From the NCBI RefSeq assembly GCF_900114545.1, contig NZ_FOTI01000003.1, positions 85,535 through 149,534 on the forward strand: a DNA stretch of 64,000 nucleotides, read 5' to 3'. Numbering within the stretch: the first letter of the stretch is position 1; each line of letters starts with the position of its first letter. Under the pieces are notes generated by a model, which saw nothing but the letters and a program-made list of their open reading frames with translations, made no database searches and was not told where the DNA came from. Both the position numbers and the translations under genes were made by a program. The DNA is from Halanaerobium salsuginis (GTDB taxonomy: Bacteria; Bacillota; Halanaerobiia; Halanaerobiales; Halanaerobiaceae). Below, piece by piece: positions 54,504 to 63,852 of the stretch.

Positions 54504-56354
54504 ATGAATGAAGCTGAAAATATTAGAGCTCAAATTGAAGCTCAATTAAAAGAACTACCGGCCCAACCTGGAGTTTATTTAATGAAAGATGAAACTGGAA
54601 TGATTATTTATGTTGGTAAAGCTAAATCACTCCGCAGTAGAGTCAGATCTTATTTTAGAAAAAATGATCAGACATATAAAACTAAAATGCTGGTCAAATA
54701 TATAGCAGATTTTGATTATATATTAACAGATACAGAGGTTGAAGCTTATATTTTAGAGGCTAATTTGATTAAAAAACATCAGCCTAAGTTTAATATTAGA
54801 TTGAAAGATGATAAGAGTTATCCTTATATTAAAGTAACCAAGAATGTTGATTTTCCGCGTGTTTTTAAAACTAGACTAGTTAAAAATGATGGGGCCAGAT
54901 ATTTTGGCCCATTTGCTGATGTAGATGCAATTTATAAAACCCTTGATATTATCAAAGACATTTTCAAATTACGCAGCTGTAAAAAAGAATTAAAAGCAGA
55001 TGATCCTGAAGATCGGCCCTGCTTGAACTTTCATATTGATAAATGTCTGGGTCCCTGTATTGGTGAAGTAAGTAAAGCAGATTATCACGAATTAATCGAT
55101 CAGGTCTGTCTCTTTCTTTCAGGGCGTCAGGAAGAACTTACTGCAGAGGTTAAACAAAAGATGGGGGAAGCAGCAGCTGAGCGCAATTATGAAAAGGCAG
55201 CCCGTTTTCGTGATGCTTTACAGGCATTTGAAAAACTAAGTGAAAGCCAGAAAGTTATGACTGATAAAAATATTGATCAGGATGTAGCAGCTCTGGTACA
55301 AGGGCCGGATGATCGAGCCTGTGTCCAGTTATTATTAGTTAGAAATGGTCGCTTAATCGGCCAGGAATATTTTATTTTAGAAGGCACTTCAGAAGAAAGA
55401 GATTCGACAACAATGGCCTCTTTTTTACAGCAGTATTATGAACAGGCGGCTGGTATTCCTGATGAACTTCTATTGAATGTTGAACTTGACACGGAACAGC
55501 TACTAGCGGAACGGCTGGCTTATATTAAAGGAAAAAAAGTTAAGATTATTTATCCCCAAATTGGTGATAAGAAAAAAATGCTAGCTATGGCAGCTAAAAA
55601 CGCCAGTCAAAATCTTAAAAAAGAAGATATTAGAAGTCAGTATGAAGAACAGAGAACTTCAGGAGCGGTTGAAAAACTAGGTCAAATACTTGCTATTGAT
55701 CCTGCTCCTTACCATATTGAAGGCTTTGATATTTCAAATATTCAGGGCACTGACTCGGTTGCTTCAATGGTAGTTTTCAAAAATGGTAGACCTTCTAAAC
55801 AGGATTACAGGCGTTTTAAAATAAAAACTGTTGAAGGTCCGGATGATTTTTCGAGTATGAAAGAAGTTGTTGAACGTCGTTATGCTAGATTATTGCGGGA
55901 AGATCGCAAGTTACCTGATTTGATTTTAATAGATGGTGGTAAAGGCCAGCTTAATGCAGCTTATGAAATCCTTAAATTACTGGGAATTGAAGACCTGCCA
56001 ATTATTGGGTTAGCCAAAAAAGAAGAAGAAATTTTTCGACCTAACCAACGGGAGCCAATTACCTTGCCGCATCATTTACCAACTTTACAGTTATTACAGA
56101 GAGTTAGAGATGAAGCACACCGCTTTGCAGTTAGCTATCACCGTAAGCTCCGTTCTCGCCGGTTAACACATTCTATGCTTGATGAAATACCAGGGGTAGG
56201 TCCTGAAAGACGTAATTCTTTATTACAGCATTTTGGGTCACTTGCTAAAATAAGAGAAGCTCAAATCTGGCAGTTAAAACAGGTAGATGGCATTAGTGGT
56301 AAAACAGCCCGCAAAATTTATGATTACCTCAGAAAACATATGCGTGCTTATTAA
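54504..56354 (+). CDS. uvrC: Excinuclease ABC subunit C
   Basis: 616 residues from ATG 54504 after AAGGTG; the in-frame GTG at 54495 belongs to the Shine-Dalgarno. GIY-YIG nuclease (PGVYLMKDETGMIIYVGKAKSLRSR), a UVR motif (about 205-240), the RNase H-like endonuclease (FDISNIQGTDSVASMVVF) and a C-terminal helix-hairpin-helix (IPGVGPERRNSLLQHFGSL). Makes the 3' and 5' incisions. A hairpin follows. Confidence 0.97.
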   Translation: MNEAENIRAQIEAQLKELPAQPGVYLMKDETGMIIYVGKAKSLRSRVRSYFRKNDQTYKTKMLVKYIADFDYILTDTEVEAYILEANLIKKHQPKFNIRLKDDKSYPYIKVTKNVDFPRVFKTRLVKNDGARYFGPFADVDAIYKTLDIIKDIFKLRSCKKELKADDPEDRPCLNFHIDKCLGPCIGEVSKADYHELIDQVCLFLSGRQEELTAEVKQKMGEAAAERNYEKAARFRDALQAFEKLSESQKVMTDKNIDQDVAALVQGPDDRACVQLLLVRNGRLIGQEYFILEGTSEERDSTTMASFLQQYYEQAAGIPDELLLNVELDTEQLLAERLAYIKGKKVKIIYPQIGDKKKMLAMAAKNASQNLKKEDIRSQYEEQRTSGAVEKLGQILAIDPAPYHIEGFDISNIQGTDSVASMVVFKNGRPSKQDYRRFKIKTVEGPDDFSSMKEVVERRYARLLREDRKLPDLILIDGGKGQLNAAYEILKLLGIEDLPIIGLAKKEEEIFRPNQREPITLPHHLPTLQLLQRVRDEAHRFAVSYHRKLRSRRLTHSMLDEIPGVGPERRNSLLQHFGSLAKIREAQIWQLKQVDGISGKTARKIYDYLRKHMRAY

Positions 56355-56397
56355 GTGTTTGCTCTTATTCTTGAGCTTATTATTTATTTTAAAGTAA

Positions 56398-56435
56398 AAA
56401 TCCAGTTATCTATTTAAGAGCAGATAACTGGATTT
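56398..56435 (+). terminator. Hairpin after uvrC
   Basis: Fourteen-pair stem AAATCCAGTTATCT / AGATAACTGGATTT, ten-base loop. The T tract is short (TTT). Confidence 0.75.
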
Positions 56436-56535
56436 GCTAATTATAAATATAATTAAAAGCACTTGAGAAAAATTTATTTAAATTATTGTTTCTGAGCAGG
56501 AATTTAAATACAGGTGTAGAATATAAAATATAGGA

Positions 56536-56549
56536 TCTAATATATTACA
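56536..56549 (+). promoter_or_regulatory. GntR-type operator candidate upstream of the first GntR gene
   Basis: TCTAATATATTACA, related to TCTGATATATCAGA before dctP and TCTGATATATTAGA before the larA-like gene. A TATACT -10 candidate lies at 56564-56569. Confidence 0.4.
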
Positions 56550-56595
56550 TTTTAAATGATAATTATACTATTTAATTTAGAAAGAGCGGATAGCT

Positions 56596-57222
56596 TTGAT
56601 TAATAAAAAAAGTTTGACAGAACAAATTTATAATTTATTAAAGCAGAAGATTTTAAATAAAGATCTTAAATTGGGTGAGAAATTAAATACCAGGCAAATT
56701 GCAGAAGAAAATGAAATTTCTCTAATGCCGGTTCGTGATGCTTTACGACAGCTCAGTAATGAAGAATTAGTTGAAAATAAACCTAGAGTTGGATTTTTTG
56801 TAAAAAGTTTTTCTGAGCCAGAAATCAATGATATTTTAGAAGTGAGAAAAATGTATGAACTATACTGCCTGAAGAATTATTTTAGCCAAATTGATAGAGA
56901 AAAGATAGCCGAATTAAAGGAAAAAATATCTCGCAGTAATAATCGGCTTTTTACAGACTATGATAATCAACTTCATCAGACTATTGTTGATGCAGCAGGA
57001 AATAGTTATTTAAGTGAGCGCTATGCAGAATTGATTAATTATTATAAAATGCTGTTTAATTATTTAAAGGATAAAAGATCTGAAATTTCTAGACAAGAGC
57101 ATTTAAAATTAATTGATGCTATTTTAGCTAATAATTGTCAGATAGCTGCTAAAACTTTGTTTAAACATCTTAATACAGTTGATATTAAGGAAAATATAGA
57201 TCTAGATAGCAGCAGTACCTAG
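56596..57222 (+). CDS. GntR family regulator, copy 1 (TRAP/LarA module)
   Basis: 208 residues from TTG after AGAGCGGA (weak). N-terminal winged helix (about 1-70: LKLGEKLNTRQIAEENEISLMPVRDALRQLSNEELV), then an FCD-like effector domain (about 80-200) with the metal-site-type His residues HQTIVDAAGNSYL and LFKHL. It is strongly similar along its length to the second GntR at 61605. It reads in the same direction as the TRAP genes. Confidence 0.87.
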   Translation: MINKKSLTEQIYNLLKQKILNKDLKLGEKLNTRQIAEENEISLMPVRDALRQLSNEELVENKPRVGFFVKSFSEPEINDILEVRKMYELYCLKNYFSQIDREKIAELKEKISRSNNRLFTDYDNQLHQTIVDAAGNSYLSERYAELINYYKMLFNYLKDKRSEISRQEHLKLIDAILANNCQIAAKTLFKHLNTVDIKENIDLDSSST

Positions 57223-57591
57223 CTTAAGTTTGAGAAAAATTTTATTTATTTGCTAGAATAATTAAATAAATTTGCAAAAAGTTTAAAATTGTTGTAATAT
57301 TAATTTGTAAAATAATTTACATTTTGTAAAGCAAACTATTATTTTTTTATTAACTCTGATATATCAGATGTTACATATTTATTCTGCTATAATTAATAGC
57401 TATTTATTTAATAGTTATTTAAAAATAAATTTTGGGGATAAGTTTATAATTACATAAGACCTCTTATTTAAACTTATATTCTGGAGGTGGTATTTTTTAG
57501 GTAAATAGGCTGTTATAAAGTTTTGCTAATTTACTTATTTTTATTTGTGCTTTTTAATTCAAAAAAATTTAAAACAAACAGGAGGAATTAA
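57223..57591 (+). other. 369-base regulatory gap before dctP
   Basis: No open reading frame of note. It holds the palindrome TCTGATATATCAGA (57355-57368), a -10-like TATAAT (57388-57393) with no good -35, and an orphan Shine-Dalgarno-like GGAGGTGG (57483-57490) with no usable start after it. That last motif could pair with ACCTC at 57459-57463. I see no other element. Confidence 0.6.
57355..57368 (+). promoter_or_regulatory. Palindromic operator candidate before dctP
   Basis: TCTGATATATCAGA, a perfect 14-base palindrome. Its centre is about 38 bases upstream of the start implied by TATAAT at 57388-57393, overlapping the -35 position. Confidence 0.6.
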
Positions 57592-58602
57592 TTGAATATG
57601 ATTAAAAACAAATTTTTACTTATTTCATTTATTATGGTTTTAATTATCGGCTGTTCAGCTAATGTTTTAGCTGTAGAAAAATTGGAGTTGGTGGCAGCTC
57701 ATAACCAGACTTCCAAAGAAAGTCCTTATCAGGTTGGTATGCTTAAATTTAAAGAAGCATGTGAAGATTTATCAGATGGAGCTATTACTGTTCAAGTGCA
57801 TGCTGGTACTTTAGGAACAAGTGAATCTGAATTAGTAGAAAAATTAAAATTAGGTGCGGCAGACGTTGTTATTGTTTCACCTGGTTTTATGAGCAAAACA
57901 GGAATTAAGCAAATTCAACTATTTGCATTTCCTTACTTATTTAACGACTATAATCACTGGGGAAAAGTTGTTGATGGTGTAGTTGGTAGTAAGATTGCTA
58001 ATATTGTTAATGAAAAGTCTCATAATGATTTTAAAGTATTAGGCTATTGGAGTGCAGGTGTAAGACATTATTATGGTAAAAAGCCTTTACACAACATGGC
58101 TGATTTAGAAGGAATGAAGATTAGAACTCAAACTTCTGGAGTAGTTGCTGATTTCTGGAGTAGTATTGGTGCAGTGCCTACCTCTGTTGCCTGGGGTGAA
58201 TTATACCAAGCATTACAACAAGGAGTTGTTGATGGAGCTGAGAATGCCTATCCTTTCTTTGTTCAGGAAAGTCATCATAAAACAAGAAATGGTAAATTCA
58301 CAACTGAAACAGGTCATGACTATACAACTCGTTTTATGTTAATTAATGGCAGCAAATTTGATAGTCTATCTGCAGAACAGCAAGAAATTATTGAAAAAGC
58401 AGCTAAAATTAGTATTGATGCTGAAAGAGAAGAAGTTAGAAATCAAGAAACACAATACAAACAAGTATTACTTGATGAAGGCGGTAAAGTAAATGAAATT
58501 GATCGCCAACCATTTATTGAAGCAGCAATGCCAATTCAGGATAAAGCAGCAGCTCAATATGGTGTAGAAGATCTTCTACAAATGATTAGAGATTTACGTT
58601 AA
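57592..58602 (+). CDS. dctP: TRAP transporter substrate-binding protein DctP
   Basis: 336 residues from TTG 57592, six bases after AGGAGG (ATG 57598 is 12 bases away and less likely). Signal peptide at about 1-28. The rest has typical DctP features: KEACEDLSDGAITVQVHAGTLG, MKIRTQTSGVVADFWSSIGAVPTSVAWGELYQALQQGVVDGAEN. The conserved Arg in KIRTQ binds the carboxylate of the organic acid. A hydroxy acid is likely from the neighbours. Confidence 0.9.
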   Translation: MNMIKNKFLLISFIMVLIIGCSANVLAVEKLELVAAHNQTSKESPYQVGMLKFKEACEDLSDGAITVQVHAGTLGTSESELVEKLKLGAADVVIVSPGFMSKTGIKQIQLFAFPYLFNDYNHWGKVVDGVVGSKIANIVNEKSHNDFKVLGYWSAGVRHYYGKKPLHNMADLEGMKIRTQTSGVVADFWSSIGAVPTSVAWGELYQALQQGVVDGAENAYPFFVQESHHKTRNGKFTTETGHDYTTRFMLINGSKFDSLSAEQQEIIEKAAKISIDAEREEVRNQETQYKQVLLDEGGKVNEIDRQPFIEAAMPIQDKAAAQYGVEDLLQMIRDLR

Positions 58603-58620
58603 TTAGATTGAATTTATCTT

Positions 58621-58665
58621 AAACTTATCCTGGCAGTTTTAAGGGTGTCAGGATAAGTTTTTAAT
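58621..58665 (+). terminator. Hairpin between dctP and dctQ
   Basis: AAACTTATCCTG (58621-58632) pairs with CAGGATAAGTTT (58649-58660), then TTT. Sits between the binding protein and membrane genes and may terminate part of the transcripts. Confidence 0.7.
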
Positions 58666-58740
58666 TGAAAAATTTATCTAATTTCATCTATCTAATGGAT
58701 TGTTAGATAATGATTTATTCTCAACAGGGGAGGGAAAAAG

Positions 58741-59220
58741 TTGATTAAGAAATTTGCCAATTTAATTGAAAGTATTCAGCTTAAGTTAGGCGTCTTTTTT
58801 CTGGCTTTATTTTTTGCTGTAATTGTTTTGCAAATGTTTGTTAGATATATTGGAGTTTCTGTTATCTGGACTGAAGAAGTTGCTAATTATTCTTTTATCT
58901 GGGCTGTGTTCATGGGGGCTTCAGTAATGTTACATAGAAATGGTCATTTTCGCTTTAGTCTGCTTTTTGAAAAATTAACTGGTAAATCGAAACTGTTTCT
59001 AAAATTAACTATTAACTTGATTTTGGTTTTATTTAGTCTAGCAGTTTTCTATTTTGGAATCATTGCTACTTTAAATTTCTGGAATTATACCTGGTATTCA
59101 TTACCTAATTTTAAAATGGGATATATGTTTATTTCACTACCGGTCATGGGATTTAGTATGCTTATTTATGAGTTAGATCATTTATTAGATGATTATTCCG
59201 AATTGAAGGAGGGGAAATAA
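58741..59220 (+). CDS. dctQ: TRAP transporter small permease DctQ
   Basis: 159 residues from TTG after GGGGAGGG. Four membrane segments and the conserved VIWTEEVANYSFIWAVFMGASVMLHRNGHF block. Its stop overlaps dctM (TAATG). Confidence 0.88.
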   Translation: MIKKFANLIESIQLKLGVFFLALFFAVIVLQMFVRYIGVSVIWTEEVANYSFIWAVFMGASVMLHRNGHFRFSLLFEKLTGKSKLFLKLTINLILVLFSLAVFYFGIIATLNFWNYTWYSLPNFKMGYMFISLPVMGFSMLIYELDHLLDDYSELKEGK

Positions 59221-60512
59221 TGCTGGGAATATCTTTAGTTGCTTTATTTTTACTTTTAATGGTAATAGGTGTACCAATAGCTTTTGTAATTGCAATTATT
59301 GCTTTTGTAGGAATTACTGTTGCACCTCATGTACCAGTAGTTACTGTAGTTATGAAAATGTTCAATGGACTTAATTCTTTTGTTTTGCTTGCTGTACCAC
59401 TTTTCATTTTAGCAGCAAATTTAATGAATAGTGGCAAGATTTCCAAGAAATTAATTGACTTTTCAATTGCAATTGTGGGCCCAGTAAAAGGTGGATTAGC
59501 TCATGCTAATGTATTAGTTTCGATGATTTTTGCTGGTATTTCTGGAGCTTCTCAGGCAGATACAGCTGGAATTGGTAAAGTTTTAATTCCCAGTATGATT
59601 GAAACTGGTTATGACAAAGAAACAGCTGTTGGAGTTACAGCTGCATCTTCTACAATTGGAGTTATTATACCTCCCAGTATTCCAATGATTATTTATGCTG
59701 GTTTAACAAGTACGTCAATTAGTTCTCTCTTTTTGGCTGGTATGGTACCAGGTATTTTGAGTGGACTTGGTATGATGGCTGTTATTTATTATCTTTCTTT
59801 AAAAAGAGATTATCCACAATATGAAAGAGCCAGTCTGCAAAAGCTTTTATCTTTAACTAAAGATGCTTTGCCTGCCTTAATGACACCAGTAATTATTATT
59901 GGGGGAGTTATTACGGGTTGGTATACAGCAACTGAAGCAGCAGCAATTGCTTCCTTATATACTTTTGTAATTGGAATGTTTTATTATAAGACAATTACTT
60001 TAAAAGATATTCCAGATATTTTTGTTGATACATTAACTTTAAGTTCTCTTTCCTTGTTTGCTTTAGCAGCAGCTAGTGCTTTAGGAGAATTGCTAGGTTA
60101 TTATCAAGTATCTACAATAGTTGAACAATTTTTTACTAATCATATTAATTCAGCTGGCTTATTTATGGTAATTGTAATTTTATTTTTCCTCTTTATTGGA
60201 ACTTTTATGGATGCAATACCAGCAATGATTTTGTTTGTTCCAGTAATCTTGCCGGTAGCAATGAAATTAGGTATTAGTCCAGTTTTACTGGGAATGGTGA
60301 CAATTATCACTTTGGCAATTGGGCTGGTCACTCCTCCTTATGGATTATGTCTTTTAATTGCCGCTAAAATCGGTAATATGTCAGTTGAAAGGTCATTTAG
60401 TGCAGTTATTTTATTTATTGGTGTTGTAGTTGCTGTGCTTTTATTTATTGCCTTTTTACCACATATTGCATTCTATATTCCACTGAAATTTGATCCTTAT
60501 TTATTATTTTAA
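59220..60512 (+). CDS. dctM: TRAP transporter large permease DctM
   Basis: 430 residues, ATG overlapping the dctQ stop by one base. About twelve membrane segments; conserved SGASQADTAGIGKVLIPSMIETGYDKETAVGVTAASSTIGVIIPPSIPMIIYA and LVTPPYGLCLLIAAKIG. It completes a sodium-coupled TRAP importer with dctP and dctQ. Confidence 0.92.
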   Translation: MLGISLVALFLLLMVIGVPIAFVIAIIAFVGITVAPHVPVVTVVMKMFNGLNSFVLLAVPLFILAANLMNSGKISKKLIDFSIAIVGPVKGGLAHANVLVSMIFAGISGASQADTAGIGKVLIPSMIETGYDKETAVGVTAASSTIGVIIPPSIPMIIYAGLTSTSISSLFLAGMVPGILSGLGMMAVIYYLSLKRDYPQYERASLQKLLSLTKDALPALMTPVIIIGGVITGWYTATEAAAIASLYTFVIGMFYYKTITLKDIPDIFVDTLTLSSLSLFALAAASALGELLGYYQVSTIVEQFFTNHINSAGLFMVIVILFFLFIGTFMDAIPAMILFVPVILPVAMKLGISPVLLGMVTIITLAIGLVTPPYGLCLLIAAKIGNMSVERSFSAVILFIGVVVAVLLFIAFLPHIAFYIPLKFDPYLLF

Positions 60513-60530
60513 TTAACTGGAGGTATTAAT

Positions 60531-61463
60531 ATGACAAAAAAAGTAGCTATCACTTCAGAATTTTTTGGTAAGTTTTCTGATGCTGCTCAGCAAATATTAG
60601 AAGATAATGGCTTAGAAGTTATTCCAAATCATTATCAAAAATTCTTAGACAAAGAAGCAGAAATTATTAGTTTAAGCAAAACAGCTAATGCAATTATTTG
60701 TGATTTAGAGCATATCTCAAAAAATGTAATTGATAATTCACCAGAACTAGAAATTATTGCAAGACGGGGTGTTGGAACCGACTCTGTAGCAGTGGCTTAT
60801 GCAGAAGAAAAAGGAATTAAAGTTGCCAGAACATTAGGTGTAGTAGAAAAACCTGTTGCCGAGCTAGTTATGGCTTATATTCTTGATATTTCTAGGAGAA
60901 TTCAATCTGTAAATATTGCTATGCACGCTGGTAAGTGGAATAAATTATTAGGTCACAGCCTTGATGGTAAGACTATTGGAATTATTGGTTTAGGTAATAT
61001 TGGCAGAGAAATCACTAGAAAAGCTCAGGCTTTTGATATGCAGGTTGTTTATTTTGATGTTCAGCGCCAGCAAACAGCCGAAGCTGAGCTTGGGATTAAA
61101 TATATGCCCTTAAATGAATTGTATAAAAACGCAGATATAATTACTCTGCATGTACCTTTAAATAAACATACCGAAAACTTAATTGACTACCAGGCTTTAA
61201 ACTTAATGGAAAAACAGCCAATTTTAATCAATACCGCACGCGGTCCAGTAGTTAATGAAGCTGATTTAGCTAAAGGCCTAAAAGAGGGTTTGATTTCTTA
61301 TGCAGCAGTAGATGTATTTGATCAAGAACCTAAAACAGATTCTGTTTTAAAAGACTGTGAGAATGTAATTTTAACACCACATGTGGGTACATTTACAGAA
61401 GAAATTTTTATTAAGATGGATGTTCTGGCTGCTCAAAATATAGTCAATCACTTTAAGAAATAA
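60531..61463 (+). CDS. D-isomer specific 2-hydroxyacid dehydrogenase
   Basis: 310 residues, ATG after CTGGAGG. NAD-binding GLGNIG (153-158), catalytic Arg237 (NTARGPV), Glu266 (DVFDQEP) and His284 (LTPHVG). It resembles phosphoglycerate dehydrogenase and related 2-hydroxyacid dehydrogenases without the ACT domain. Being between the TRAP genes and the LarA-like gene, it probably oxidises the imported hydroxy acid to the 2-keto acid, or the reverse. Confidence 0.9.
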   Translation: MTKKVAITSEFFGKFSDAAQQILEDNGLEVIPNHYQKFLDKEAEIISLSKTANAIICDLEHISKNVIDNSPELEIIARRGVGTDSVAVAYAEEKGIKVARTLGVVEKPVAELVMAYILDISRRIQSVNIAMHAGKWNKLLGHSLDGKTIGIIGLGNIGREITRKAQAFDMQVVYFDVQRQQTAEAELGIKYMPLNELYKNADIITLHVPLNKHTENLIDYQALNLMEKQPILINTARGPVVNEADLAKGLKEGLISYAAVDVFDQEPKTDSVLKDCENVILTPHVGTFTEEIFIKMDVLAAQNIVNHFKK

Positions 61464-61604
61464 TCAGCTGAAGTTGGGGAGGGGTAATTGCCTCTCCTTA
61501 AAAAAAGCAGGTAATTTAGTTTATATCTTGAATAATTTTTAATAGGATTAATTTAGAAATTATTTCTTTTATTTATCATACTTATTTTCAGGGAGTGCTT
61601 AAAA

Positions 61605-62225
61605 ATGGTAATTAATAAAGCGAGCTTAACTGATCAAATTTATAATCTTTTAAAACAGAAAATTTTGCAGAGAGAATTTGAGCTGGGCCAGCAGCTTAAA
61701 ACCAGGCAAATTGCTGAAGATAATGGAATATCTTTAATGCCAGTGCGTGATGCATTAAGGCGTTTAAGTAATGAAGGATTGGTTGATAATAAGCCTCGAG
61801 TTGGATTTTTTGTAAAGAACTTTTCTGAAAATGAGATCAATGATATTTTAGAGGTAAGAAAAATGCATGAGCTATATTGTCTAGAAAACTATTTTGCAGA
61901 AATAAATCGTCAAGAAATAAAGAAATTAGAAGGAAAATTTGAAAAAAATAGTTCAGCAAGTTTTTTTAATCGTTATGATATTAAACTTCATCAAGAAATT
62001 GTTAAAGCATCACATAATCAATATTTAATTGATAGCTATTTTAAATTAATAAATCATTTTACAATGCTTTTTAATTATTTGAATCATAAAAGATCTAAAT
62101 TTTCTCGTCAAGAACATACTGAACTAGTTAACTGTATTTTAAATAATAACAAAGAAAAAGCTTATAGGTTGTTATATCGCCATCTTGATCGGGTCGAGAT
62201 AGCTGCTGATGCTAAGTTAGACTAA
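61605..62225 (+). CDS. GntR family regulator, copy 2
   Basis: 206 residues, ATG after CAGGGAG. Same winged-helix (ISLMPVRDALRRLSNEGLVDNKPRVGFFVKNFS) and FCD-like layout as copy 1 at 56596, plainly paralogous. It comes between the dehydrogenase and the LarA-like gene; the two copies bracket the TRAP operon. Possibly both read the same effector. Confidence 0.87.
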   Translation: MVINKASLTDQIYNLLKQKILQREFELGQQLKTRQIAEDNGISLMPVRDALRRLSNEGLVDNKPRVGFFVKNFSENEINDILEVRKMHELYCLENYFAEINRQEIKKLEGKFEKNSSASFFNRYDIKLHQEIVKASHNQYLIDSYFKLINHFTMLFNYLNHKRSKFSRQEHTELVNCILNNNKEKAYRLLYRHLDRVEIAADAKLD

Positions 62226-62276
62226 TTAGTTTAAGCAGATTTAATTTTTTAGAAATTGTATGTTTGTTTTTAAAAC

Positions 62277-62290
62277 TCTGATATATTAGA
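62277..62290 (+). promoter_or_regulatory. Operator candidate before the larA-like gene
   Basis: TCTGATATATTAGA, matching the palindrome before dctP except one base; both are preceded by AAC or AAAAC. A TATAAA at 62297-62302 may be the -10. Confidence 0.55.
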
Positions 62291-62346
62291 TATCAATATA
62301 AATATTTGCTTTATTTAAATAAACTTAGTTAAAAAAGGAGGCTAAA

Positions 62347-63636
62347 ATGTTTGAATTAGCAGCAGATATCATTAGTGAAGGAGATTATTTAACTGAAAAA
62401 GAAATTGTTAATTATTTAGCTCAAATAACAGAAAAGATAAATAATGCAGGGATTAAAAAAGTCTTACTTATCCCACCTGACTATACCCGCAAATCTTCTT
62501 CTTTAGGAGAGATTACCGAAAAATTATATTTTATGCTTAAACCACAAGTAGAGAAGTTGAAAGTTTTGCCTGCTTCTGGTACACATGATCCCATGGATCC
62601 AGAGCACCTGCAGGCAATGTTTGGTCAGATACCACAGGCTGATTTTTTAGCTCATAATTGGAGAACAGAAACAGTTGAAATTGGTAAAATTCCAGCCGCT
62701 AAAATGGTTGAATTTTCGCAGGGCGAATTGGTTGATTCTGTTTCTTTAGCGGTTAATAAAAATTTATTTTCTGGAGAGTTTGATCTAATTATTTCTTTAG
62801 GGCAGGTTATTCCTCATGAAGTAGTTGGCATGGCAAATTATACCAAAAATATAGTTGTGGGCTGTGGTGGGGATCAGATAATCAATAAATCCCATTTTCT
62901 GGGTGCTCTGGCCGGGATGGAAAATATTATGGGAAAAGATTACTCACCAGTGAGAAAATTATACGATTATTGTCAAAAAAATTTTCTTGATCAATTACCT
63001 TTATTATATTTAATGAGTGTCAATTCTCCAATTAGTGATCATAAAACAGGTTTAACTAAAATTAAAGGTTTATTTACTGGTTTTGAACGAAAAACTTTTG
63101 AAAAAGCAGTAAAATTAAGTCAGCAGGAAAATATTATTAAACTTAAACGTCCTCTAGCTAAAATAGTAGTTTATTTAAAAGAAGATAAATTCAAAAGTAC
63201 CTGGATTGGCTGTAAAGCTGTCTATAGGACTAGAATGGCTCTGGCAGATGGAGGAGAATTAATTATTATTGCACCTGGAATTCATAAATTTGGAGAAGAT
63301 CCAGCTATTGATAAATTAATTCGTAAATATGGTTATCGGGGAACAGAAAATGTATTAAAAGATTTACGCGCAAATGCTGATCTGCAGGAAAACCTTTCAG
63401 CAGCAGCGCATTTAATTCACGGTTCATCAGAAGATAGATTTAAGATTTATCTTGCTGCACCTAAGTTAACTCGTCAGGAAATAGAAGGAGTTAATTTTAA
63501 TTATTTAGATTATCAGCACACTATAGCAAAATATAAAATAGATGAATTAAAAAATGGTTTTAACTATGTAAATGGAGAAGAAATATTTTATATCGACAAT
63601 CCTGCCACAGGATTATGGGTATATCAAGATAAATAG
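62347..63636 (+). CDS. LarA-type nickel-pincer 2-hydroxyacid racemase/epimerase
   Basis: 429 residues, ATG after AAAAGGAGG. The residues matching those of LarA of L. plantarum (D72, R75, H108, H174, K184, H200) appear as Asp45 and Arg48 (PPDYTRK), His80 (SGTHDPM), His157 (VIPHEVV), Lys167 and His183, with the spacings D-R 3, H-K 10, K-H 16 kept. The pincer nucleotide needs LarB, LarC and LarE, none of which is in this window. LarA homologues act on various 2-hydroxyacids, so lactate is not assured. Product direction is unknown. Confidence 0.87.
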   Translation: MFELAADIISEGDYLTEKEIVNYLAQITEKINNAGIKKVLLIPPDYTRKSSSLGEITEKLYFMLKPQVEKLKVLPASGTHDPMDPEHLQAMFGQIPQADFLAHNWRTETVEIGKIPAAKMVEFSQGELVDSVSLAVNKNLFSGEFDLIISLGQVIPHEVVGMANYTKNIVVGCGGDQIINKSHFLGALAGMENIMGKDYSPVRKLYDYCQKNFLDQLPLLYLMSVNSPISDHKTGLTKIKGLFTGFERKTFEKAVKLSQQENIIKLKRPLAKIVVYLKEDKFKSTWIGCKAVYRTRMALADGGELIIIAPGIHKFGEDPAIDKLIRKYGYRGTENVLKDLRANADLQENLSAAAHLIHGSSEDRFKIYLAAPKLTRQEIEGVNFNYLDYQHTIAKYKIDELKNGFNYVNGEEIFYIDNPATGLWVYQDK

Positions 63637-63852
63637 TTATATATATCAAATGTTAGGTACCTAAAATTAAAAGTAATACGGTAAGATGTCAAGAGAAAAA
63701 AAGAAAATAATTTAATTTATTTGGCTGAAAACGGTCAAATTAGGCATAGTTCTATCCGCCTAGCCTGAATAGTAATTTTTACCAATTCAGCCCATGACTA
63801 AATAATAGTTCTAATAGAAAATTAAGTAAACAGACTAATTTGCAATAATTAT
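63637..63852. other. Non-coding stretch beside an IS110-like element
   Basis: No reading frame of note. It contains the palindrome TTAGGTACCTAA (63653-63664). A potential long stem-loop runs from GGCTGAA (63723-63729) to TTCAGCC (63786-63792), with an inner AGGC / GCCT pair (63742-63745 and 63758-63761). The end of the insertion element has not been located. Confidence 0.5.

Noticed and set aside
57483..57490. GGAGGTGG as the start of a small gene before dctP
   Set aside because: No start codon at usable distance; the frames close after a few codons.
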